DNA from: Duganella sp. BJB480
GTDB lineage: Bacteria > Pseudomonadota > Gammaproteobacteria > Burkholderiales > Burkholderiaceae_D
Length of the DNA: 64,000 nt
Direction of reading: 5' to 3'
Assembly (NCBI GenBank): GCA_003416985.1
Contig: QVIN01000001.1
Span: 1-64,000 of the forward strand
How positions within the stretch are numbered: position 1 is the first letter of the stretch; each line of letters opens with the position of its first letter. This document shows, piece by piece, positions 34,501-42,410 of the stretch. Both the position numbers and the translations under genes were made by a program. The notes beneath the pieces were generated by a model that had not been told where the DNA came from, made no database searches, and was given only the letters and a program-made list of their open reading frames with translations.

Positions 34501-35280
34501 TCAGCTGGTCAGCGCCTGTCGCCAGCCCAGGCCGGCGAGGGTGCCGGCGGCCGGCAGGTATTCGCAGCCCAGCCAGCCGTCGTAGCCCAGTTCGTCGATG
34601 AGGCGGAACAGGTGGCGGTAGTTGATCTCGCCGCTGCCCGGTTCGTGGCGGCCGGGCGTGTCGGCGATCTGCATGTGCTTGATCATCGGCAGGTTGGCGC
34701 GGATCGTGTTGCTCAGTTCGCCTTCCATGCGCTGCATGTGGTAGATGTCGTACTGCAGGAACAGGTTGGGGCTGCCGGTTTCGGCGATGATGTCCAGCGC
34801 CTGGCGGCTGCGGTTGAGGAAGTAGCCCGGCATGTCGTAGTGGTTGATCGGCTCGATCAGCAAGTTGATGCCGTGCGGCGCCAGCTCGGCGGCGGCCCAG
34901 CGCAGGCTGTCGACGTAGGTGGCGTGGGCGCGTTCCGGCGCCAGGCCGGGCGGGGTCTTGCCGGCCATGCAGTGCAGCTGGGTCGCGCCCAGTTCGGTGG
35001 CGTACTCCAGCGCGCTGCGCACGCCGGCGCGGAACTCGTCCTGGCGGCGCGGGTCGCAGGCCATGCCGCGGTCGCCCGCGTTCCAGTCGCCGGCGGGCAG
35101 GTTGAACAGCGCCAGGGTCAGCTGGTGGCGGCGCAGGCGCTCGGCCAGCTGGTGGGCATCGTAAGCGTAGGGGAACAGGAATTCGACGCCGTCGAAGCCG
35201 GCCTCGCGGGCCAGCGCGAAGCGGTCCAGGAAGGGCGCCTCGGTGAACAGCATGGACAGGTTGGCGGCGAATTTGGGCAT
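34501..35280 (-). CDS. hyi: Hydroxypyruvate isomerase (xylose-isomerase-like TIM barrel)
   Basis: A 259-residue TIM-barrel enzyme starting MPKFAANLSMLFTEAPFLDR. It has the Hyi-family pattern FDGVEFLFPYAYDAHQLAE, LIEPINHYDMPGYFLN, LFLQYDIYHMQRMEG, MQIADTPGRHEPGSGEINY and GCEYLPAAGT. The Glu, Asp, His and Glu side chains in these motifs are the metal ligands. It interconverts hydroxypyruvate and tartronate semialdehyde in glyoxylate metabolism. The usual partners glyoxylate carboligase and tartronate semialdehyde reductase are not adjacent, so it stands alone here between rhlE and a lipoprotein gene. Confidence 0.88.
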   Translation of the reverse strand: MPKFAANLSMLFTEAPFLDRFALAREAGFDGVEFLFPYAYDAHQLAERLRRHQLTLALFNLPAGDWNAGDRGMACDPRRQDEFRAGVRSALEYATELGATQLHCMAGKTPPGLAPERAHATYVDSLRWAAAELAPHGINLLIEPINHYDMPGYFLNRSRQALDIIAETGSPNLFLQYDIYHMQRMEGELSNTIRANLPMIKHMQIADTPGRHEPGSGEINYRHLFRLIDELGYDGWLGCEYLPAAGTLAGLGWRQALTS

Positions 35281-35362
35281 GGGGCGGACTCCGGCAGGGA
35301 AGCCGCTATCGTAACCGCAAACGCGGCTGGCGCGGCGCGCCGTCTCGCGCGCGGCCCGGGCG

Positions 35363-35414
35363 AAAAAAAACCACCAGCACTGAGCGCGATCTTGAGCGCG
35401 TTCAGGCTGGTGGT
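35363..35414 (-). terminator. Rho-independent terminator of rhlE
   Basis: Minus-strand hairpin built from CCACCAGC plus CTGA on one side (35371-35383) and TCAG plus CTGGTGG on the other (35402-35413). An inner GCGC stem is also possible. Eight T residues follow (complement of 35363-35370). Confidence 0.85.
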
Positions 35415-35427
35415 ATTGGGGGACTGC

Positions 35428-36816
35428 TTATCGGCCGCGGCCGCCGGAGCGGTGCTGGGCCGCCGAGCGCGGGGCGCTGGTGCCGGTGCGTGGACCGCCG
35501 CCGTTGCCGCCGCCGGTGCCCGGTGCGCGCGGCTTGTTGCCGCCACCGCCGCCACCGCCGCCGGTCTTGGCGCGCGCCTGGCCGCCACCGTTGCGACCGC
35601 CGCCGCCGTTGCGATGGCCGGGGCCGCCGCTACGCAGCTGCACCGGCTGCGGACGCGCGTTCAGGTCCGGCTCGAAGCCCGGAATCACTGCGCGCGGCAG
35701 GGTTTGCTTGATCAGCTTTTCGATATCCTTCAGCATCTCGTGCTCGTCCACGCAGACCAGCGACACGGCCTCGCCGGTGGCGCCGGCGCGGCCGGTGCGG
35801 CCGATGCGGTGCACATAGTCTTCAGGAATGTTCGGCAGGTCGTAGTTGACCACGTGCGGCAGCTGGTCGATGTCGATGCCGCGCGCGGCGATGTCGGTGG
35901 CCACCAGCACTTGCAGCTTGTTGTCCTTGAACTCGGACAGCGCCTTGGTGCGCGCCGACTGGCTCTTGTTGCCGTGGATCGCCATCGCGCCGATGCCGTC
36001 GGCGCCCAGCTGTTCGACCAGCTTGTTGGCGCCGTGCTTGGTGCGGGTGAACACCAGCACCTGGTGCCAGTCGTTGGTCTTGATCAGGTGCGACAGCATC
36101 GGATGCTTCTTGTCGCGGTCGACCGGGTGGATCATCTGGGCGATCACTTCCACCGCCGAGTTGCGGCGCGCCACTTCGATCATGGCAGGCTTGTTCAGCA
36201 GGCCGTCGGCCAGCGCCTTGATCTCGTCGGAGAAGGTGGCCGAGAACAGCAGGTTCTGGCGCTTCGGCGGCAAGGCCGCCAGCACCTTCTTGATGTCGCG
36301 GATGAAGCCCATGTCCAGCATGCGGTCGGCTTCGTCCAGGATCAGGATTTCCACCTGCGACAGGTTGACGGTGCGCTGTTCCATGTGGTCCAGCAGGCGG
36401 CCCGGGGTGGCGACCAGGATGTCGACGCCGTGCTTGAGCTGCTTGATCTGCGGGTTGATGCCGACGCCGCCGAAGATCACGGTGGAGTTGAGCTTGGTGT
36501 ACTTGCCGTAGATGCGTACGCTTTCCTCGACCTGGGCCGCCAGTTCGCGGGTCGGGGTCAGGATCAGGGCGCGGATCGGGCGGGCCGTGGTGTTGCTGGT
36601 GATCGCCGCGCCCTTGGCGTCGGTCGACAGGCGGTGCAGGATGGGCAAGGTGAAACCGGCGGTCTTGCCGGTACCGGTTTGTGCGCCTGCCAGCAGGTCG
36701 CCGCCGTTCAGCACGGCAGGAATGGCCTGCTGCTGGATCGGGGTGGGCGTGGTGTAGCCGGCTTCGGTAACAGCGCGGACGATAGCGTCGGACAAACCGA
36801 GGGTAGAGAATGACAT
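35428..36816 (-). CDS. rhlE: DEAD-box RNA helicase of the RhlE type
   Basis: A 462-residue DEAD-box protein with all core motifs: Q motif near [10 protein letters not shown], Walker [29 protein letters not shown] (~157-160), SAT, and in domain 2 [11 protein letters not shown] and [10 protein letters not shown]. The C-terminal ~80 residues are Gly/Arg-rich with [20 protein letters not shown] repeats, as in RhlE. It unwinds structured RNA in ribosome assembly and mRNA decay. The start [13 protein letters not shown] is the family start. It has a good terminator and lies opposite suhB across a 205-bp gap. Confidence 0.93.
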   Translation of the reverse strand: MSFSTLGLSDAIVRAVTEAGYTTPTPIQQQAIPAVLNGGDLLAGAQTGTGKTAGFTLPILHRLSTDAKGAAITSNTTARPIRALILTPTRELAAQVEESVRIYGKYTKLNSTVIFGGVGINPQIKQLKHGVDILVATPGRLLDHMEQRTVNLSQVEILILDEADRMLDMGFIRDIKKVLAALPPKRQNLLFSATFSDEIKALADGLLNKPAMIEVARRNSAVEVIAQMIHPVDRDKKHPMLSHLIKTNDWHQVLVFTRTKHGANKLVEQLGADGIGAMAIHGNKSQSARTKALSEFKDNKLQVLVATDIAARGIDIDQLPHVVNYDLPNIPEDYVHRIGRTGRAGATGEAVSLVCVDEHEMLKDIEKLIKQTLPRAVIPGFEPDLNARPQPVQLRSGGPGHRNGGGGRNGGGQARAKTGGGGGGGGNKPRAPGTGGGNGGGPRTGTSAPRSAAQHRSGGRGR

Positions 36817-36964
36817 GATGACTTTTTGTTAAGATCGGCCTGTCGCATTCAAGCGCCAGTCGCAGGCAATCGGTGTGGATGACACTGCGGCTAAAGGACT
36901 GGTCAGAGTGCCGCAGGCCTGAGTATAACAGCTAAGCGCATCAATTATTTCATTTAGGAAATTT

Positions 36965-36991
36965 AAAAGGGAGCGTACGCTCCCTTTTTTT
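36965..36991. terminator. Bidirectional palindromic terminator downstream of suhB
   Basis: AAAAGGGAGCGT at 36965-36976 is the exact reverse complement of 36977-36988, a perfect 24-base palindrome ending in a run of T residues on the plus strand and TTTT on the minus strand. It lies just beyond the suhB stop and acts as its terminator. Confidence 0.8.
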
Positions 36992-37021
36992 GTAACAAAC
37001 ATTCTAATTTTTGCTAATTCA

Positions 37022-37828
37022 TCATGCTTTTGGCTGTTCGCCGAACTGGGCCAGCAGGCCGACCATCTGGCCGAAGATCTTCGGGCTGGCGGCGATGATG
37101 TCGCCCTTGTACAGGTAGTCGGACTCGCCGCTGAACTCGCCGACGATGCCGCCGGACTCGGTCACCATCAGCGCGCCGGCCGCGATGTCCCAAGGCTTGA
37201 GGCCTTTTTCATAGAAGCCGTCCAGGCGGCCGGCGGCCACGTAGGCCAGGTCCAGCGCGGCGCTGCCCGGGCGGCGCACGCCGTGGCAGCGTTCGGCCAT
37301 GATGCCGTACATCTTCAGGTATTCGTCCAGCGCCTTGGCGTTGCCGGCCACGTAGCCGGTCGACAGCAGGGCGTTGGCGATGCGGTCCAGCTTGGTCACG
37401 CGGATGCGCTTGTCGTTCAGGTAGGCGCCGGCGCCCTTGGTGGCGGTGAACAGGTCGTTGCGGACCGGGTCGTAGATCACGGCCTGGGTGATCACGCCGC
37501 GCTGCGACAGCGCGATCGAGATCGAATATTGCGGGAAGCCGTGCATGAAGTTGGTGGTGCCATCGAGCGGGTCGATGATCCAGGTGAATTCAGTCTCGTC
37601 GTTGGCGTTCTTGGACGGGCCCGACTCTTCGCACAGGAAGGCGTGGTCGGGATAAGCTTTGGACAGCACCTCGATGATGGCCTGTTCGGCGGCCTGGTCG
37701 ACGTCGGTGACGAAGTCCTTGTGGTTTTTCTCGGTGACGATGACGCGGTCGAGGTCGAACGACGCGCGGTTGATGACGGCGGCGGCGCGGCGGGCGGCTT
37801 TGATCGCCGTGTTGAGCATTGGGTGCAT
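37022..37828 (-). CDS. suhB: Inositol-1-monophosphatase family protein SuhB
   Basis: A 268-residue member of the inositol monophosphatase superfamily. The metal-binding motifs are present: EES with the Glu in [27 protein letters not shown], and the C-terminal [15 protein letters not shown]. Start [19 protein letters not shown] is the usual betaproteobacterial SuhB N-terminus. It hydrolyses inositol phosphate and, in E. coli, also takes part in rRNA transcription antitermination. It is divergent from the trmJ locus, but the first thing met on the other side is only a trmJ 5' fragment. Confidence 0.93.
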   Translation of the reverse strand: MHPMLNTAIKAARRAAAVINRASFDLDRVIVTEKNHKDFVTDVDQAAEQAIIEVLSKAYPDHAFLCEESGPSKNANDETEFTWIIDPLDGTTNFMHGFPQYSISIALSQRGVITQAVIYDPVRNDLFTATKGAGAYLNDKRIRVTKLDRIANALLSTGYVAGNAKALDEYLKMYGIMAERCHGVRRPGSAALDLAYVAAGRLDGFYEKGLKPWDIAAGALMVTESGGIVGEFSGESDYLYKGDIIAASPKIFGQMVGLLAQFGEQPKA

Positions 37829-37957
37829 GTAAGCTTTTCCGTTAAAAGAACGCTAACGCCCACCGGGGGCCTCAGCCTGCCCGGCAGCACATTAGTGTAC
37901 AAGAGTGAATTAAAGAGCGGAGCGGCGGCGACAGGGTAAAATCCCGGGGAATTTGTG

Positions 37958-38098
37958 TATCGATACCGCGCAATAGCGCTATTTTAAATGAACCTGCCCG
38001 AAATCAATACGAATCTTTTCAAACAGCTGCGATTTATTCTGGTCGAGACCAGCCGCGCGGGCAATATCGGGGCCGTGGCGCGGGCCAAGAAAACATGG
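37958..38098 (+). repeat. Left copy of the trmJ 5'-end duplication (attL-like)
   Basis: About 141 bases, including 30 bases of leader from TATCGATACCGCGCAATAGC and the first ~37 codons of trmJ, align with 40133-40273. Differences are scattered and mostly at third codon positions. Homology stops abruptly at both right ends. Confidence 0.9.
37988..38098 (+). pseudogene. Truncated 5' fragment of trmJ
   Basis: Codons 1-37 encode MNLPEINTNLFKQLRFILVE and on to AVARAKKTW, matching the start of the intact trmJ at 40162. After that the frame diverges into unrelated sequence and ends at 38218 (76 codons in all). It keeps the leader next to suhB, so it is probably the original chromosomal 5' end of trmJ, cut off from the rest of the gene by insertion of the island. 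Confidence 0.85.
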
Positions 38099-38179
38099 TC
38101 TGTAATTCAAGTATTCGCCGTTGTGGTCAGTGCCATCTTCGCCGCATGTGATGCACAGTATGCTGAGTTGATCTGCGCA

Positions 38180-38584
38180 TCATCGGCGGCCGTTGCCGCC
38201 CTTGGTACTGTTGCCTGAAGGGTTATGGCGCGCGATATGGTTGACCTCAGTCGCGCACAGTGCTGCCTTGTCGGCTCCTGGGCGCGCAACGCTGAACTGG
38301 ACATTCTGCCGACCCGGATCAAGCTTGCCACTGCGCTGATGTTCCTGCTGCCTCTTGCGTAGGTCATTGGTCTGGCCTACATACTCGACGGCTTTGGTTT
38401 CTTTGTTGGTGTGCCGGTAGATGCCAGGCGCAGACGGCAAGGGGGAGCCTGGCCCCTTGATGACGTCGGTTTGACGCATGCGGCCCGGTCCGACCGCGCT
38501 GTTGTGATGGCGTTGCTGCTGTGACTTTTCAACATCAGCAATTGCCGATGAGAGATGTTGCGCCAGTTTGTCGAATAAACCCAT
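38180..38584 (-). CDS. GIY-YIG-like domain protein in the trmJ islet
   Basis: A 134-residue protein. Its middle reads APGIYRHTNKETKAVEYVGQ then TNDLRKRQQEHQRSGKL, which matches the GIY...YVG(Q)T...R..QH core of GIY-YIG nucleases. A third-motif Glu is plausible in LCATEVNHIARHNPSG. The N-terminal ~45 residues are a helical, charged extension. GIY-YIG domains cut DNA in homing, repair and restriction; here a mobility, defence or toxin role is open. The start ATG follows AGAGGAT. Its 3' end is antisense to the read-through of the trmJ fragment. Confidence 0.7.
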   Translation of the reverse strand: MGLFDKLAQHLSSAIADVEKSQQQRHHNSAVGPGRMRQTDVIKGPGSPLPSAPGIYRHTNKETKAVEYVGQTNDLRKRQQEHQRSGKLDPGRQNVQFSVARPGADKAALCATEVNHIARHNPSGNSTKGGNGRR

Positions 38585-38684
38585 CGCATATCCTCTTTTG
38601 ATAAAAGTGTTGCCATGAAGAATAACATATTTCCTTGATGGGTCTAGAAGATTCTTTTCTTGGCAGGTTGAGGTTGCATGATTG

Positions 38685-38696
38685 GGAATATATTCC
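38685..38696. promoter_or_regulatory. 12-bp palindrome GGAATATATTCC in islet promoter gap
   Basis: A perfect palindrome in the AT-rich divergent gap between the GIY-YIG gene and the ribbon-helix-helix gene. A TACAAT -10-like element lies at 38717-38722. It is a candidate operator for the ribbon-helix-helix protein. Confidence 0.4.
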
Positions 38697-38751
38697 TGTC
38701 GATTTTTTTACTGTATTACAATGGATCGATTAAGTGTGGTACGATGATGGC

Positions 38752-39591
38752 ATGAGCTCAGATAACTATCCTCCAATTAAACGCGTGATTGATGGCATCT
38801 CGTACAACAGCGAGACGTCCACCTTGATCAATCGGCGTCCGACCCACGCCGACACTGTGAAGCTGACCGAGCACGGCCCGAAGCCCGTGCCACGGGTGGA
38901 AGAGCTGTATCGTAATCGCTCAGGTAAGCTGTTTTTCGTCTATCGCGATATGCCCATCTTCGACGTGGTGCGTAATCAATATGTGCTTCGTGACGAGGTG
39001 CGGCCGGTGTTGCGCGAGGAGGCTGGTGCGTGGCTGAACGACTATTTCCCGGACACCCACGACGCATTCGTTTTGAATATGAAGTTCGGCAAAGCACCGG
39101 AAGAAAATGCGGAAGCGATGATGTCCCTCCGCATAGATCCGTACTTGAAAACCATGATGAAGCATGCTGCGGATGATCGAAAGATGTCGGTTAATGCCGT
39201 GGGTGTTCATTTTTTCAGGTACTGCTTGAATCACTCGATTGATCTTCCTACCGTCCCAACAACCTTGTTCAAGACGGAACACGGCGTCGCCCTGCTTACG
39301 CCAACGGGCAAACCCGGCTTTAATGGAATCGAAGACGACGGTAACAATGACGAACATCGCCGTGCAATGTTCGCTGCTGCATTCTGGAGGCAGGGCAAGG
39401 CTATTCCAGAACCTGTTCGCCATGCGTTGCTGTATCTCATTTCCAGCGAAGGTCAGGCGCGCGAAGAGTTGCTTGGAGACTTGCGGCGGTGGCTAGAATT
39501 GTACGAGCGGCCACGTGCAAATTTGAGTTCCGCGCTGGTCACGAATTTCCGCTCAGGTGTGTTTCATGATGGCAGCAGTAAAAAGGAGTAG
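38752..39591 (+). CDS. Islet protein with YNSETS-type N-terminal domain and ribbon-helix-helix motif
   Basis: A 279-residue protein of no named family that I know. Residues ~5-95 form a compact domain (KRVIDGISYNSETSTLINRR, then EELYRNRSGKLFFVYRD and a downstream acidic helix). It resembles small domains seen in phage and integrative-element proteins that read Y-x-T-E-T-A ... E-x-L-Y-R-T/x-x-G-x-x-F. Residues ~125-165 (MMSLRIDPYLKTMMKHAADD, then RKMSVNAVGVHFFRYCLN) fit an Arc/CopG ribbon-helix-helix. The rest is helical. It could be a DNA-binding regulator or antitoxin of the islet. The ATG at 38752 is preferred over an upstream GTG. Confidence 0.65.
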   Translation: MSSDNYPPIKRVIDGISYNSETSTLINRRPTHADTVKLTEHGPKPVPRVEELYRNRSGKLFFVYRDMPIFDVVRNQYVLRDEVRPVLREEAGAWLNDYFPDTHDAFVLNMKFGKAPEENAEAMMSLRIDPYLKTMMKHAADDRKMSVNAVGVHFFRYCLNHSIDLPTVPTTLFKTEHGVALLTPTGKPGFNGIEDDGNNDEHRRAMFAAAFWRQGKAIPEPVRHALLYLISSEGQAREELLGDLRRWLELYERPRANLSSALVTNFRSGVFHDGSSKKE

Positions 39592-39686
39592 GAGCTGTGA
39601 ATGGTCTTGCGGCCGGCGGCGCTGGCGGTGGGATTGGTTGTTAAGTTGTGCTTGGCGTTTTTTTCATTCATCGAGAGGAGTACCCA

Positions 39687-40043
39687 ATGACAGGGAACAT
39701 ACAAAAAATTGCTGATGGTGCCAGGGCTATCGCTGACGGCGCCGTCGACGGGTGGGAGGAATTAACCTCCAACCAGACGGACCGCACCGGACATGCCGCT
39801 GCCCGCATCGCATCGGCATTGGCCAACGGGGTGGATCCCGATGTGCTGGCGCTGCAAGCGACGAAAAATAGTCGCAAGAACAACCCGGATGCGCCGCAGG
39901 TATTTTTCGGTTCGGATATGCTTACGATAGCAAGCTTTTACTCGGCCAACCGCACACGATCCGCAATGCCCAAAAAACAGATCGGGCCGCTCATCCGTCA
40001 GCAAAAGGCAGCCGACGCGGATTCCCAAGTCGTTCATCCTTAG
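39687..40043 (+). CDS. Small islet protein of unknown function
   Basis: A 118-residue soluble protein with an excellent ribosome-binding site (GAGAGGAG at 39673-39680). The first third is amphipathic and Ala/Gly-rich (IQKIADGARAIADGAVDGWE). The rest is polar with ALANGVDPDVLALQATKNSR and a Lys/Gln-rich tail. It does not match any family I recognise. It is the last gene of the islet before the right trmJ copy and may be co-transcribed with the gene at 38752 (95-bp gap). Confidence 0.65.
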   Translation: MTGNIQKIADGARAIADGAVDGWEELTSNQTDRTGHAAARIASALANGVDPDVLALQATKNSRKNNPDAPQVFFGSDMLTIASFYSANRTRSAMPKKQIGPLIRQQKAADADSQVVHP

Positions 40044-40132
40044 ACTCGAAAAGTGCCCATTCACCCGCCCTTCTGGCGGGTTAAATTCCTCGACAGTAGG
40101 GCAGGGCGGCGTAGATCTTGCAAGTCCTTCCT

Positions 40133-40273
40133 TATCGATACCGCGCAATAGCGCCACTTAAATGAACCCGCCCGAAATCAACATCAATCTCTTCAAACAG
40201 CTGCGATTCATCCTGGTCGAGACCAGCCGCGCGGGCAATATCGGGGCCGTGGCGCGGGCCATGAAAACCATGG
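40133..40273 (+). repeat. Right copy of the trmJ 5'-end duplication (attR-like)
   Basis: This copy runs into the complete trmJ coding sequence. It shares the TATCGATACCGCGCAATAGC leader with the left copy at 37958-38098. Confidence 0.9.
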
Positions 40274-40950
40274 GTTTCAGCGACCTGGTGCTGGTCACGC
40301 CCCGTTTCGACAACGCGCTGGACGACCCGGAGGCGGTGGCCTTCGCCAGCGGCGCCGGCGACATCCTGGCCGGCGCGCGGGTGGTCGGCAGCATGGCCGA
40401 GGCGCTGGAGGGCATCAACTTCGCGGCCGCCGTCTCGGCCCGGCTGCGCGAATACTCGCCGCCGGTGCTCACCCCGCGCGAGGTGGCCGGGCAGCTGGCG
40501 GCCCAGCCCGAGTTGCGCGCGGCCCTGATCTTCGGCAACGAACGCTTCGGCCTGCCGAACGAGATCGTCGAAAAATGTAATGTGTTGATCAACATTCCGG
40601 CCAACCCGGAATACTCATCGCTGAACCTGTCGCAGGCGGCGCAGGTGCTGGCCTACGAATGCCGGATGGCGGCGCTGGACGGCGCGCCGCCGTCGATGAG
40701 CGTGCGCCAGCCGGCCGGCGACGCCAACGAGATCGGCTTCCAGGGCGAGGCGGCCAGCTTGGCGCAGATCGAAGGCATGTACCAGCACCTGGAGCAGTCG
40801 CTGGTGGAGATCGGCTTCCTCGACGCCGGCAACCCGCGCAAGCTGATGCCGCGCCTCAAGCGCATGTTCGCCCGCGCGCAGCTGGAAAAAGAGGAAGTCA
40901 ACATCCTGCGCGGCATCGCCCGCCACATGGTGGGCAAGCGCAAGGACTGA
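40162..40950 (+). CDS. trmJ: tRNA (cytidine/uridine-2'-O-)-methyltransferase TrmJ
   Basis: A 262-residue SPOUT-superfamily enzyme. Features are FKQLRFILVETSRAGNIGAV at the N-terminus, RAMKTMGFSDLVLVTPR, and the knotted C-terminal core IFGNERFGLPNEIVEKCN with INIPANPEYSSLNLSQAAQV. It methylates the 2'-oxygen of nucleotide 32 of certain tRNAs using S-adenosylmethionine. The gene is complete, but its first ~37 codons and leader are duplicated 2.2 kb upstream, next to suhB. The 5' end of this working copy was therefore probably supplied by the inserted islet. Confidence 0.93.
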   Translation: MNPPEININLFKQLRFILVETSRAGNIGAVARAMKTMGFSDLVLVTPRFDNALDDPEAVAFASGAGDILAGARVVGSMAEALEGINFAAAVSARLREYSPPVLTPREVAGQLAAQPELRAALIFGNERFGLPNEIVEKCNVLINIPANPEYSSLNLSQAAQVLAYECRMAALDGAPPSMSVRQPAGDANEIGFQGEAASLAQIEGMYQHLEQSLVEIGFLDAGNPRKLMPRLKRMFARAQLEKEEVNILRGIARHMVGKRKD

Positions 40951-40956
40951 CGCGGC

Positions 40957-42345
40957 CTACCGTGTCAGGGCCTGGATCCGCGAGGCCGCCACCGCGTTGA
41001 CGAAGGCTTCGTCGAAGCCTTCGGCCATGTGCCACGGTCCAGTGGCGTCGTCGCGCTCGAACACGAAGTCGCCTTCCAGCGTGGTCGAGCCGTCGCGGCC
41101 GATCGCCGCCAGCAGCGGGTCGTTGCGTTCGACCAGCAGGCGGCAGCTGTACGCGGTGCCGGCCGCGATCTCGCGGCAGGGCGCCAACGGCTCCACTTCG
41201 GCGATCTCGCGGCTGCGCTCGGGCGAGCTGGTGGCCAGCTTGGGGATGCCGGACATGGGCGACTCCGGCGTCAGCCGCTGCCCGGCCGGCAAGGCCGAGG
41301 ACATCAGCCGCTCGACGCCGGCGCGGAAGGCGCGCTCGGCCGCGGCCCGTCCGACCGGTTCGGCTGTGTTGATGAACTTGCCGTCCGCGGCCAGGTGGCC
41401 GAAGCGCGCCTCGACTATGACGGGCGAGGCGCCGACCACCGCGAAGTCCTGCTTGCCCGGCGCGCTGGGTTCGATGGTGAAGGCGTACGGCGTCTCCGTC
41501 TTGTCGATGGTGAGCGTGGCCTTGCAGCCGCGGATGCGCGGCTCGCTGGCGTAGCCCACCTCCTTGATGCCGCTCACACGCGGCAGCGTCGCGTCGGCGC
41601 CGGGGCGCATCGCGGCGATGCGCTGGTCGATGCTGGCGCGCAGCATCAGGCCGTCGAGCGTGCGGCTGATGTCCGGGTCGGTGCAGGCCGGCGCGGCCGA
41701 CGGCGTCACCGTGTGCCAGATGTAGACGCTGAACGCCAGCATCGGTACGGCGATCCACGCCCAGACCGGGCCGGGCAGCAAGGCGCGCAGGTAGGCGGTC
41801 TTGGCGTCGTTGTATTCGCGGTCGAGGCGTTCGACCTCTTGCAGGATGGCCGTGCGGCGCACGTCGCCGCCTGCGCCATCGCGCCGGAATGTCTTCAGGC
41901 GCCGGCCGCTGATGTGGCCGTTGTGCGCCAGCCAGACCAGCGCCTCGCCGGGCGACTCCAGCAGCAGCTCTTGCGGCAGGTGCGGCAGGATCCGGTCCAG
42001 CTCGGCCTGCGTGATCAGCGCGGCCGACACCAGCGTGCCGAGCTTGTCGCGGTTGATCTGTTCGCGCACGCTGAGGTACTTGGCCAGCGTCTCGCTGATG
42101 ATCTCGAGGTGGCGCGCGCCTTCCTCTTCGCCGTAGTTGGTCTCGATGCGGGTGCAGGCGTGCGCCATGTCGTCCGGCGTGACGATGTCGCGCTGGATCA
42201 TCCACACCAGCTGGTCGGACATGCTGTCCATCGCCGCCACCTCGGATGCGCCGGGATCGGCCAGCGCGCGGCGGCGCTGGCCGGCGGTGATGATGCCGAT
42301 CGATTGCAGCGTGTCGAGGCCGGCGATGGTGGTGTCCGAGGTCAT
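40957..42345 (-). CDS. Membrane protein of unknown function, paralogue of 42411 gene
   Basis: A 462-residue protein. The N-terminal ~175 residues are soluble and helical (MTSDTTIAGLDTLQSIGIIT, then TDELDRILPHLPQEL-like repeats). One transmembrane helix at ~190-210 (VWAWIAVPMLAFSVYIWHTV) leads to an extracytoplasmic part with cysteines (ACTDPDIS, RGCKATL, PCREIA, SCRLLVERNDP). This C-terminal half aligns in order with the neighbouring 267-residue protein: VSGIKEVGYASEP..RGCKATLTI against VSGIHQISQYDSP..RACAGTLTF, and SCRLLVERNDP against RCRMLVERDDP. No family recognised. Confidence 0.78.
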   Translation of the reverse strand: MTSDTTIAGLDTLQSIGIITAGQRRRALADPGASEVAAMDSMSDQLVWMIQRDIVTPDDMAHACTRIETNYGEEEGARHLEIISETLAKYLSVREQINRDKLGTLVSAALITQAELDRILPHLPQELLLESPGEALVWLAHNGHISGRRLKTFRRDGAGGDVRRTAILQEVERLDREYNDAKTAYLRALLPGPVWAWIAVPMLAFSVYIWHTVTPSAAPACTDPDISRTLDGLMLRASIDQRIAAMRPGADATLPRVSGIKEVGYASEPRIRGCKATLTIDKTETPYAFTIEPSAPGKQDFAVVGASPVIVEARFGHLAADGKFINTAEPVGRAAAERAFRAGVERLMSSALPAGQRLTPESPMSGIPKLATSSPERSREIAEVEPLAPCREIAAGTAYSCRLLVERNDPLLAAIGRDGSTTLEGDFVFERDDATGPWHMAEGFDEAFVNAVAASRIQALTR

Positions 42346-42410
42346 GTCTGCCTGTGGCGAAAATAAAGATTATTTATTTTACAATTTCCGCCGATCGCGT
42401 GTCGCACGCC

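Larger units (their letters stand above)
38099..40132. mobile_element. 2-kb genomic islet inserted at trmJ
   Basis: The segment between the two trmJ 5' copies has three genes unlike the neighbours, clearly lower GC, and AT-rich gaps. No integrase or transposase was found in it. The element seems to have brought its own trmJ 5' end, restoring the gene on the right. It is either a non-autonomous integrating element or the remnant of a larger island. Confidence 0.75.

Noticed and set aside
33655..36813. 1052-codon plus-strand open frame over the lipoprotein, hyi and rhlE genes
   Set aside because: It lies antisense to three genes with clear family motifs and its translation is low-complexity; high GC keeps stop codons rare.
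36965..36988. GCGTACGC palindrome as a ninth regulon site
   Set aside because: Its half-sites are fused without the 4-base spacer, and a T-run follows, so it is a terminator.
37988..38218. 76-codon open frame starting with the trmJ N-terminus as a separate gene
   Set aside because: After 37 codons it reads into unrelated sequence antisense to the GIY-YIG gene; best explained as a truncated trmJ fragment.
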